This document shows positions 25,918-32,795 of a stretch of 64,000 nt of DNA, one piece after another. Below the pieces are notes generated by a model. It had not been told where the DNA came from, searched no databases, and saw only the letters and a program-made list of their open reading frames with translations. The position numbers and the translations under genes were made by a program. Source of the DNA: Acidobacteriota bacterium (GTDB taxonomy: Bacteria; Acidobacteriota; Terriglobia; UBA7540); contig JAKCCV010000003.1 of the NCBI GenBank assembly GCA_021838785.1, forward strand, positions 20,001 through 84,000, written 5' to 3'. Positions within the stretch are counted from its first letter, which is position 1. Every line of letters begins with the position of its first letter.

Positions 25918-26235
25918 CTAGGGCAGGTTAAGTCCAGGAAAATTCAACCCGCCGGCCAGGTTACCCATCTGGCTGGCCAGTTGTTCGTCCACTTTTTTCG
26001 CCGCCTCGTTGACGGCCCCACGTATTAGGTCTTCCAACATCTCTTGATCCGCCGCCTTGAACACTTCCGGGTCAATTTTCACGTCCACGAGGTTCTTTTG
26101 CCCGTTCATCTTGACGCTCACCATGCCGCCGCCCGCCGAAGCTTCCACCACCAAATCGTCCAGTTGCTTCTGAAGCTGCTCTTGAAATTGCTGGACTTGC
26201 TTAAGAATTTGCTGCATCTGTTGCAGGTTTTTCAT
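25918..26235 (-). CDS. ybaB: YbaB/EbfC family nucleoid-associated protein
   Basis: 105-residue DNA-binding protein with a long N-terminal helix (LQQMQQILKQVQQFQEQLQ) and the family core VEASAGGGMVSVKMNGQKNLVDVKIDPEVF. A Gly/Leu-rich tail ends the protein. It forms dimers that bind DNA with little sequence preference. The gene starts 3 bp after the dnaX stop and precedes recR, the usual order. Confidence 0.96.
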   Translation of the reverse strand: MKNLQQMQQILKQVQQFQEQLQKQLDDLVVEASAGGGMVSVKMNGQKNLVDVKIDPEVFKAADQEMLEDLIRGAVNEAAKKVDEQLASQMGNLAGGLNFPGLNLP

Positions 26236-26238
26236 GGC

Positions 26239-27873
26239 TCACTCCTGGCTAAGGTCCACGACGTGCATCACGGCGCATCCAAATCTTTTGCGAAACTCGG
26301 CCACCCCCGCATCACTCTCAGCCCGCTCCTGCGCTTCCGGCTTTCGTATTCCCTCCTGCTCGTCGAGTTTAACACAAATCCGGACGTCCCGCCCCACGAC
26401 GTCCGCGCAGGCGCTCCGCAGTTTTTCTTGTTGCTCCCGGGATTTCAGCAATTCAACGCTCCAGGAGTGGTTTCGCGGAAAAACAAAATGAACTTCGCCG
26501 TTTTCAAGCCAGCACCCGACCACCGGTTCAAGACAGCTACTCAGCAGCTTCGAGCGGGCAAAGGCGGCCGCCTTGATTTTGCCCAGCAACGAATCTTCCG
26601 CTGCGGGAAGGGGTGCCGACGCTTCTTCTCCAGCCGTGGGTGTTGCGCTGACGGATGGGCGTGGCGGGAGGCTCGCGGGGGGATTTGCGGGGATCGCCCT
26701 CTGCCGCTCGAAGCCACCCGCCGGCGCGGAACGGGGTGGCGTGCCGGATCGCACTTCGTTCAATAGCGCCTCGAGCGGCGCCAACCGCTTGGCATAAACC
26801 AATTTCAGCAGCGCCAGTTCGAGATTCAGGCGCGGGTCCAGCGCATAGCGCATCTCGCTCTCCGCGCGAAGTACGATTTGGAAAAATCGGGCCAAGTCCT
26901 CCTCACGGAAAAGTTTCGCTAACCGTTCCAGCCGCGGCCGCTCCGTTTTCGGCACTTGGAGCAAGGAGCTTTCGGCGCCGCAACTTTTGGCAACCACGAG
27001 GTCGCGCAGATAGCGAGCCAATTCGCCGCAGAAGTGCGTCAGGTCGTAACCCTCCGCCGTCAGCCGGCCGGCAATTTCTAGCGCGTGCTTGCTGTCCTCG
27101 GCGTCAATGGCCGTCAACAATTCTTCGAAGAGCTCCGAGGGCGTTACCCCGAGAATCTGCCGGACTCGTTCCGCCACCAGCGTTCCGCCGCAGGCCGCAA
27201 TCACCTGGTCCAGAAGCGAAAGCGCGTCTCGGACGCTGCCTTCCGCGGCTCGGGCAATGGCGGCCAGCGAGCCTTCATCCGCCTGAACGTTCTCCTGGCT
27301 GAGGACCCATTCCAGCCGCGACACAATTTCTTGGTAATCGAGTAGCCGAAACGCGAAGTGCTGGCACCGCGATTGAATGGTCGTGGGCAACTTGTGCGCC
27401 TCGGTTGTGGCCAGAATAAACAGCGTGTGCGGCGGCGGCTCTTCCAGGGTCTTCAGTAGAGCGTTGAAGGCCTCCGTCGTCAGCATATGAGCTTCATCAA
27501 TGATAAAGATCTTGTTTCGATCGCGGGCAGGCAGGTAGCGGGTATTCTCCCTGAGTTCGCGGATTTCGTCAATGCCGCGGTTCGAGGCGGCGTCAATTTC
27601 GACCACGTCCACGGAATTGCCGGCGGCAATCTCGCGGCAGGAGTCGCACTTTCCGCACGGTTTGGCGGTCGGCCCCTGCCGGCAATTGAGCGCCTTTGCC
27701 AGAAGCCGTGCGGTGGTCGTTTTGCCCACGCCACGCGCCCCCGAGAAGATGTATCCGTGCGCCACGCGGTTGTGCAGGATGGCGTTTTTTAGTGTTTCGG
27801 TAATGACCCGTTGCCCCACCACGTCGTCAAAAGTTTGGGGTCGGTATTTGCGGGCGATGCCCTGGTAGGACAT
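26239..27873 (-). CDS. dnaX: DNA polymerase III subunit gamma/tau
   Basis: 544-residue clamp-loader ATPase. Walker A is in FSGARGVGKTTTARLLAKAL, the zinc-binding cysteines in CGKCDSCREIAAG, Walker B in IIDEAHMLTTEAFNALLKTLEEPP, and sensor 1 in ILATTEAHKLPTTIQSRCQHF. The domain III collar follows, then a Pro-rich linker and a C-terminal domain (about 445-544) that would bind the alpha subunit in the tau form. No obvious slippery frameshift site was looked for in detail. First protein gene downstream of the SRP RNA. Confidence 0.98.
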   Translation of the reverse strand: MSYQGIARKYRPQTFDDVVGQRVITETLKNAILHNRVAHGYIFSGARGVGKTTTARLLAKALNCRQGPTAKPCGKCDSCREIAAGNSVDVVEIDAASNRGIDEIRELRENTRYLPARDRNKIFIIDEAHMLTTEAFNALLKTLEEPPPHTLFILATTEAHKLPTTIQSRCQHFAFRLLDYQEIVSRLEWVLSQENVQADEGSLAAIARAAEGSVRDALSLLDQVIAACGGTLVAERVRQILGVTPSELFEELLTAIDAEDSKHALEIAGRLTAEGYDLTHFCGELARYLRDLVVAKSCGAESSLLQVPKTERPRLERLAKLFREEDLARFFQIVLRAESEMRYALDPRLNLELALLKLVYAKRLAPLEALLNEVRSGTPPRSAPAGGFERQRAIPANPPASLPPRPSVSATPTAGEEASAPLPAAEDSLLGKIKAAAFARSKLLSSCLEPVVGCWLENGEVHFVFPRNHSWSVELLKSREQQEKLRSACADVVGRDVRICVKLDEQEGIRKPEAQERAESDAGVAEFRKRFGCAVMHVVDLSQE

Positions 27874-27990
27874 GGCAGCACTTCCAATTTTCGACGGCGC
27901 CTCCGCGCTTCCGGAAGCATCTATTGCCGGTCGCGGTTGGGGCGAAGATTGGGTTTCTCCCTATCCGCCATCGAAAATCGCATGTGGGTC

Positions 27991-28092
27991 AGACTTCGGG
28001 CAAAACTGCAGCACACGGAGAGGCTCGCTACCGTTGCTTCCTTCCGGACCTGGCGGGGTTCACGAACATCCGTCGCACAGTGCCCGAAGTCT
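27991..28092 (-). ncRNA. ffs: Signal recognition particle RNA, small bacterial (4.5S) type
   Basis: The minus strand contains CAGGTCCGGAAGGAAGCA, the universal SRP domain IV region with GGAA tetraloop that binds Ffh. The ends are perfectly complementary over twelve bases (AGACTTCGGGCA with TGCCCGAAGTCT), which defines a 102-nt hairpin RNA. It lies 117 bp upstream of dnaX on the same strand, a common arrangement. The RNA pairs with Ffh for co-translational membrane targeting. Confidence 0.95.
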
Positions 28093-28423
28093 GTCATGCT
28101 GAGCCAGCCGCTTCTTCGCCGCGCTCTTGCGGACAAACGCTCGGCCTCCCGAAACGGATAGGCGAATTCGGCCGTCCTCAAGAACCCTCGAGGAGAGCGT
28201 GGCGCGGCCGCCGAAATCACAGTTTTCGACAACATTTATACACTACCACGCCCGCGCTGGCGAAGGCGAGTTTTTTGGGTTGCGCTTTAATTTAGCCGGG
28301 CTTCGTGCTATCTTCACAGTGGGTGAGGCGCGTCGGCCCGCAAGCAGGGAGTTGAAACTCTCTCGTGGGGGAACGCCACCCGGATCCAATCATCACAGAA
28401 CACGATTGCACGGGAGGAATGCC
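28093..28423. other. Intergenic region between SRP RNA and lipoprotein gene
   Basis: About 330 bp between divergent transcripts. It should contain the promoters of ffs/dnaX and of the lipoprotein gene, but no element stands out beyond AT-rich patches near 28230-28300. No supported gene; open frames here lack coding character. Confidence 0.4.
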
Positions 28424-29152
28424 ATGACTAGAAAGGCTCAAGGGGCCACTATAGTCCTCTGTGTTTCTGTCGCGCTCCTTACGGGTTGCCAATCGAATAC
28501 GCCGCCGAACCAAAATCAGCCCGCCGCCACCAGTGCAAGCCCCGGTTCAACTTCCTCCGGGGCACCGAGTCGCCGCTCCGAGATGCGGAGCTCGGGGAGT
28601 CGCTCAACATCGGCACCCCAAGCCCAGACCGTCACGCTCACCGCCCCGGCGGGGACTCAAATCCCCATCCGGCTGGTTAGCAGTCTAAGCTCCGCCACGG
28701 CGCAGGCGGGAACCACGTTCCAGGGAACGCTGGCGCGTGCGCTCGTGGTTCAAGGAGTGGAAGTGGCTCCTGTCGGCAGCCGCGTTGACGGTCGGGTGAC
28801 GAATGCGGTCAGTTCGGGCCGATTGTCGCGCCCGGCCGAGCTTTCGCTCACGCTGGCTTCGCTAACTCCGCCTGGAGGGCAACCTATCCCCATCTCCACT
28901 TCCACTTGGAGCGCGTCGGGCCAGTCTCACAAAAAGCGTGACATTGAAATGATTGGCGGCGGCGCGGGGGTGGGAGCTTTGATTGGGGCGCTGGCAGGGC
29001 ACGGGAAAGGCGCAGCGATTGGTGCCGCGGTCGGAGCGGGCGCGGGCACCGCGGGCGCGGCCTACACCGGGAAAAAGGAAATCGTCCTTCAGCCCGAAAC
29101 GGAGCTGGTTTTTAAGCTGACCGCACCCGTCAGCTTCGCGGCGCAAAAATAA
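28424..29152 (+). CDS. Glycine-zipper lipoprotein
   Basis: 242-residue predicted lipoprotein. The signal ends in a lipobox (VALLTGC, Cys about residue 22), followed by a disordered Ser/Thr/Pro-rich linker. A beta domain (VTLTAPAGTQIPIRLVSSLSSA ... FQGTLARALVVQGVEVAPVGS) resembles TrbI/VirB10-like and secreted beta-barrel folds. Near the C terminus GGGAGVGALIGALAGHGKGAAIGAAVGAGAG is a glycine-zipper that may insert in a membrane. GGGAGGAAT lies upstream of ATG 28424; the upstream extension of the frame is not coding-like. Role unknown, probably envelope. Confidence 0.75.
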   Translation: MTRKAQGATIVLCVSVALLTGCQSNTPPNQNQPAATSASPGSTSSGAPSRRSEMRSSGSRSTSAPQAQTVTLTAPAGTQIPIRLVSSLSSATAQAGTTFQGTLARALVVQGVEVAPVGSRVDGRVTNAVSSGRLSRPAELSLTLASLTPPGGQPIPISTSTWSASGQSHKKRDIEMIGGGAGVGALIGALAGHGKGAAIGAAVGAGAGTAGAAYTGKKEIVLQPETELVFKLTAPVSFAAQK

Positions 29153-29463
29153 GGGCTGACGGTCAAGGAAACTTTGGATGTTCGCAGGTCGTGGGAAGGG
29201 GTGTGTATGACCATGCGGGCGGCCCCTGCGCATCAGGAAGAGGAAAGGTTCTGACGGCAAATGGTGAGGGACGCAGCCACTTGCCCGCGAACGCTGGACT
29301 CCTGGACGAGAAGGTTGCATTCCAACGCTCGGATCTTCTCCTGAATCCATATTTGCTGACACATCAGCATCTTTAGGTCTCCCATTGACCCTGGCACTAT
29401 GGCGCGATGAGCGTTTCGGCGCCTTCGGAGGCGAACAACTCCGGCGGGTAGTACTTTGGTTTA

Positions 29464-29493
29464 TTGACACCAGAGTTATATTCCACCTAGAAT
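29464..29493 (+). promoter_or_regulatory. Sigma70-like promoter before the exopolysaccharide-type operon
   Basis: A perfect TTGACA at 29464-29469 and TAGAAT at 29488-29493 are separated by 18 bases. It is the best promoter match in the 730 bp gap and points toward the HEAT/GT2 operon, giving a leader of about 385 nt. Confidence 0.5.
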
Positions 29494-29884
29494 GCAAGCC
29501 CTGATGGGGGCGTTGATTTTGCAAGTCGCCCGGAGACGAGGGCGCAAAATTGCAGGATGATAGGGATTCAGGAAGTCGCTTGGGGAGGGGCGGCTGTTGC
29601 AAGAACTCCAACGGTTGCTTCTCTCTCAATATCGTCGGTCTGAAATCAGGGGATTTTGCTGGCCCTACTGCGGCACAGGAAACGCTGGCCACGCTCCCTC
29701 ATGGGTGGTTGAGAGCAGCGGCCACGCGGGAAAGCCTTCCAGGGGGAAGATGGCTTTTGGGATATTCCGTCAAGTGTCTTTTGAAAGGTGCCGATGCTCC
29801 ATAGTTGGTGGGAGGAACTTAAGCGGGGGGCCAAGACGAGGAGCCTTGTCGGCGTCAAGGTTGCCCAATCAAAAGTAAAACTTC
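29494..29884 (+). other. Long untranslated leader with hairpins
   Basis: No convincing gene in this stretch. Two stable hairpins are visible: TTTTGC...GCCC pairing with GGGCGCAAAA at about 29517-29549, and AAAGCC-TTCC pairing with GGAA-GGCTTT at 29731-29757, followed by TTGGGATATT. I could not match it to the c-di-GMP or other riboswitch consensus sequences I know. The preceding 29153-29463 segment also shows no supported gene. Confidence 0.4.
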
Positions 29885-31369
29885 ATGCCCTTTCTTATTG
29901 AAAACATCATCAAGGTTGTCTTCGCGTTGCTCGTCCTCATCGTCATCGGCAACTTCGTCTTGATTGGGTTGGCGATTTCCCGGCGGCAGCGACGCGAAAA
30001 GTATTTTCAACGGATTGATGCGGTAAGAGCAGAATTTCGACCGGTTGTGGGAGAGGTTTTGTCCGGCCGAATGGAATATCAGGAAGGCTTGAAGCGCCTC
30101 CAACAAATCTCCGGGCTTGACCGTCTTTATCTGTTGGAGCAACTGCTGCTTGAGAAGAAGCCGAACCCGACGGAAGAACCCATCCTGCGTCGGCTTTGCG
30201 AGGATTTGGGGTTGGTTCGAATTTGGCAAAACCGTGTAAAGGGTCATGTGGATACGGCGTCGGTGCGGGAAGCGGTGGGCCGGCCAGAAGGCATCCTTGA
30301 ACGGGTGGGGCGATTGCGCTTTTTGATTCGCGCCAAAAGCGCGGAGAATTTGGGGATTATCCGACACCGAGACAGTTGGCCGCTGCTGGTAAAAGCTTTG
30401 GATGATCCGCACCCGGATATTCAGTCGGTCGCGGCGCGGGCGCTGGCCGCCATTCGCGAAACTGAAAGTTTTCCGGCTCTGGTGGCGCAACTCCACAAAG
30501 TGGTGCTGGACGCCTCCGCGACCGCTCTTTCCTTGCGGTCGGTGAAATCGGCGCTGGTGAGCTTCCCGTTGGATTGCGCCCCGGCCTTGGTTCGCTCACT
30601 CCAACACCCGAACCGCCGCATCCGTTTTCTGGCGACCGATATCCTGCGCGAGATGGTCTTGCGTGAGGCCAACGGTGACGGTCAATATGATCTCGACCGA
30701 AAGAGGGTCGGCGTGGAGATCGTCGAGATTTTCCTGACCCAATTGCCCTTCGATGAAAATCCCGATGTGCGAGCCCGCTCGGCGGCGGTGATCGCCTTTC
30801 TTCCCGATCCCCGCTCCACTCCGGCGCTTTTGACCCTGCTACGCGACGACACTTGGTTCGTCCGCCTGCACGCGGTCCGGGCGTTGGCGCGCCGAAAATT
30901 CCTCTCCCAAGCCGCCGAGATTGGCCAGGCGCTTTCCGATCCCAACTGGAGGGTGCGCGAAGCCGCCGTGGCGACGCTTCGGACGTATGGCGCTGCTGGC
31001 CTGAACCAATTGACTGCTCACTTTATCCATACCGACGACGCCTACAGCCGCGAGCAGGTGGCCGACGAGTTCCAACGAGCCGGACTCATCCCTGACCTGT
31101 TGCAACGGTATGCCAGTGAAGACGATTCCCAGGCCGCTCAGGTCCTGAACCGGATGGCTCGGATGGGCAAAACCGGATACTTGGTGAGCGTGCTCTCCGC
31201 GGATGCTCAGCCGGCCTTGCGCAAAAAATTCCTTCTGAACTTCGCCAGGAACCCGGACCCGCAGATCCGTCAATGGGTTGAGCGCGTCGCGTCCCAGGAG
31301 CCAGACCCCGACCTGCGAAGCGTCGCGGCCGCAGCCCTGGAGCCGCCTTCCGCGGCGGGGGAAGCCTAG
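29885..31369 (+). CDS. Membrane-anchored HEAT-repeat protein
   Basis: 494-residue protein with one N-terminal transmembrane helix (residues about 8-31) followed by RRQRREK, which places the rest in the cytoplasm. Residues about 160-480 are HEAT/PBS-lyase-like repeats (DDPHPDIQSVAARALAAI, NPDVRARSAAVIAFL, DDTWFVRLHAVRALARR, DPNWRVREAAVATL). HEAT arrays act as protein-binding scaffolds. The glycosyltransferase gene begins 4 bp after its stop, so a role as assembly or regulatory partner of the synthase is a reasonable inference. First gene of a five-gene operon. Confidence 0.8.
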   Translation: MPFLIENIIKVVFALLVLIVIGNFVLIGLAISRRQRREKYFQRIDAVRAEFRPVVGEVLSGRMEYQEGLKRLQQISGLDRLYLLEQLLLEKKPNPTEEPILRRLCEDLGLVRIWQNRVKGHVDTASVREAVGRPEGILERVGRLRFLIRAKSAENLGIIRHRDSWPLLVKALDDPHPDIQSVAARALAAIRETESFPALVAQLHKVVLDASATALSLRSVKSALVSFPLDCAPALVRSLQHPNRRIRFLATDILREMVLREANGDGQYDLDRKRVGVEIVEIFLTQLPFDENPDVRARSAAVIAFLPDPRSTPALLTLLRDDTWFVRLHAVRALARRKFLSQAAEIGQALSDPNWRVREAAVATLRTYGAAGLNQLTAHFIHTDDAYSREQVADEFQRAGLIPDLLQRYASEDDSQAAQVLNRMARMGKTGYLVSVLSADAQPALRKKFLLNFARNPDPQIRQWVERVASQEPDPDLRSVAAAALEPPSAAGEA

Positions 31370-31373
31370 CCTT

Positions 31374-32792
31374 ATGGAAGAATGGCGACAAATCTTTATC
31401 CACGGCATGGACATGTTCAATGTCGTGATCGTAGCCTACTTTTTCTTGGGCAACGGGATGTACACGATCTTGATGGTCATGTCCTTGATGGCGGTGTGGC
31501 TGCACAATCGTCGCCTGGCTTACCAGGGCTTGGATGAGATCCGCGAATCACCGGTGACGCCTCCGGTCACCGTCATTATCCCGGCGTGGAATGAGCAAGA
31601 AATCATCACCCAGACAACGGAATCCATTCTGCGCACCGATTATCCGGACGTTGAGGTCATCGTCGTGGATGACGGCTCGACGGACCAAACCTTGCAACGC
31701 CTGATGGATTACTTTCACCTGGTCAAGATGGATTTGATCTACCGTCCCCGCCTGGCCACGCGGTTGGTGCGGGGCTTCTACATGAACCCCGAGATTCCGA
31801 ATCTTTTGGTGATCAGCAAAGAGAACGGCGGCAAGCCGGATGCCCTCAACGTCGGTATCAACATGGCGCGCACGCCGTACTTCTGCACCCTCGACTCCGA
31901 TTCGATTTTGGAGCACGATGCGCTCCTGCGATTGATGCGCCCGGTGGTGCGCTCCCCGATCAACGTGGTTGCCAGCGGCGGCATTGTGCGCATCTTGAAC
32001 GGCTGTCGCGTGGAAAAGGGCCGCGTGGTCAGCGTCAGCCTGCCCAAGAGCCGCCTGGAGCGGTTTCAAGTGGTGGAGTACCTGCGGAGCTTTTTGTTCG
32101 GCCGCACCGGCTGGGACTTGTTCGGGGGGACGCTGATCGTTTCCGGAGCCTTTGCCGTGTTTCATCGAGAAACGGTCGTCGAGGCGGGGGGCTTTGAGCA
32201 TGATACGGTGACCGAGGATATGGACTTGATTGTCCAGCTTCACCATTGGGCCGTGCGCCATCACCGAAAAATTCGCATGTGCTTTACCTCGGATCCCGTC
32301 TGCTGGACGGAATGTCCTTCCACGGTGCGGATGCTGCAAAAGCAGCGGCGCCGCTGGCAACTGGGTCTTTGTCAAACGCTCTGGAAACACTCGGAGATGC
32401 TCTTCAACCGCGATTATGGGACGGTCGGATTTCTGAGCTTTCCGTTTCATCTTTATGTGGAGGCCCTGGGGGCAGCCGCCGAGTTTATGGGCTACTTCAT
32501 GGTTCCCCTCGCTTTTCTTTTCAACATGGTCCCCCCGCTCCTCTATTTGTTGTTTGTCCTCTTAAGCCTTGCGTACGGAGGACTGCTCTCGGTGGGCGCC
32601 GTGCTCTTGGAAGAACTCACCTACCGGCGCTATCCAAGCTTCCGGGAATTGACCACCCTGTTGTTCTTCGCGTTTCTGGAGAACATTGGCTACCGCCAGA
32701 TGGTGCTCTACTTCCGTTTCGAGGGAGTGGTCCGGTTCTTCGCGGGATTCCGACAATGGGAGAAGGTGACGCACGTCGGCGCCGGGTCTTAG
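31374..32792 (+). CDS. Membrane family 2 glycosyltransferase (processive polysaccharide synthase type)
   Basis: 472-residue inner-membrane synthase. One or two N-terminal helices precede the GT2 domain, which has VIIPAWNEQE, VVDDGSTDQT, ENGGKPDALNVGI, the metal-binding DSDS, the catalytic base in VTEDMDL and the QRRRW (Q-x-x-R-W) motif that marks processive enzymes such as cellulose, hyaluronan and PNAG synthases. Several C-terminal helices follow and would form the export channel. No PilZ domain is present. ATG 31374 is 4 bp after the upstream stop; the frame is open to 31278 but overlaps the HEAT gene. The polymer is unknown. Confidence 0.9.
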   Translation: MEEWRQIFIHGMDMFNVVIVAYFFLGNGMYTILMVMSLMAVWLHNRRLAYQGLDEIRESPVTPPVTVIIPAWNEQEIITQTTESILRTDYPDVEVIVVDDGSTDQTLQRLMDYFHLVKMDLIYRPRLATRLVRGFYMNPEIPNLLVISKENGGKPDALNVGINMARTPYFCTLDSDSILEHDALLRLMRPVVRSPINVVASGGIVRILNGCRVEKGRVVSVSLPKSRLERFQVVEYLRSFLFGRTGWDLFGGTLIVSGAFAVFHRETVVEAGGFEHDTVTEDMDLIVQLHHWAVRHHRKIRMCFTSDPVCWTECPSTVRMLQKQRRRWQLGLCQTLWKHSEMLFNRDYGTVGFLSFPFHLYVEALGAAAEFMGYFMVPLAFLFNMVPPLLYLLFVLLSLAYGGLLSVGAVLLEELTYRRYPSFRELTTLLFFAFLENIGYRQMVLYFRFEGVVRFFAGFRQWEKVTHVGAGS

Positions 32793-32795
32793 GCT

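Noticed and set aside
27960-28260. Protein-coding frames on both strands between dnaX and the lipoprotein gene
   Set aside because: The segment is the SRP RNA gene; its long perfect stem and GGAA loop explain the conservation.
29492-29560. 22-codon leader peptide (MQALMGALILQ...)
   Set aside because: Its ATG overlaps the predicted -10 box, so it would lie outside or at the very start of the transcript.
29597-29878. Possible 93-residue protein in the leader before the HEAT gene (FCWPYCGTGNAG)
   Set aside because: No ribosome site, no recognisable domain, and the region has hairpins that fit an untranslated leader better. Conservation would be needed to revive it.
31548-32450. 300-residue frame on the minus strand
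   Set aside because: Antisense to the GT2 synthase; His/Gln/Arg-rich shadow translation with no known motif.
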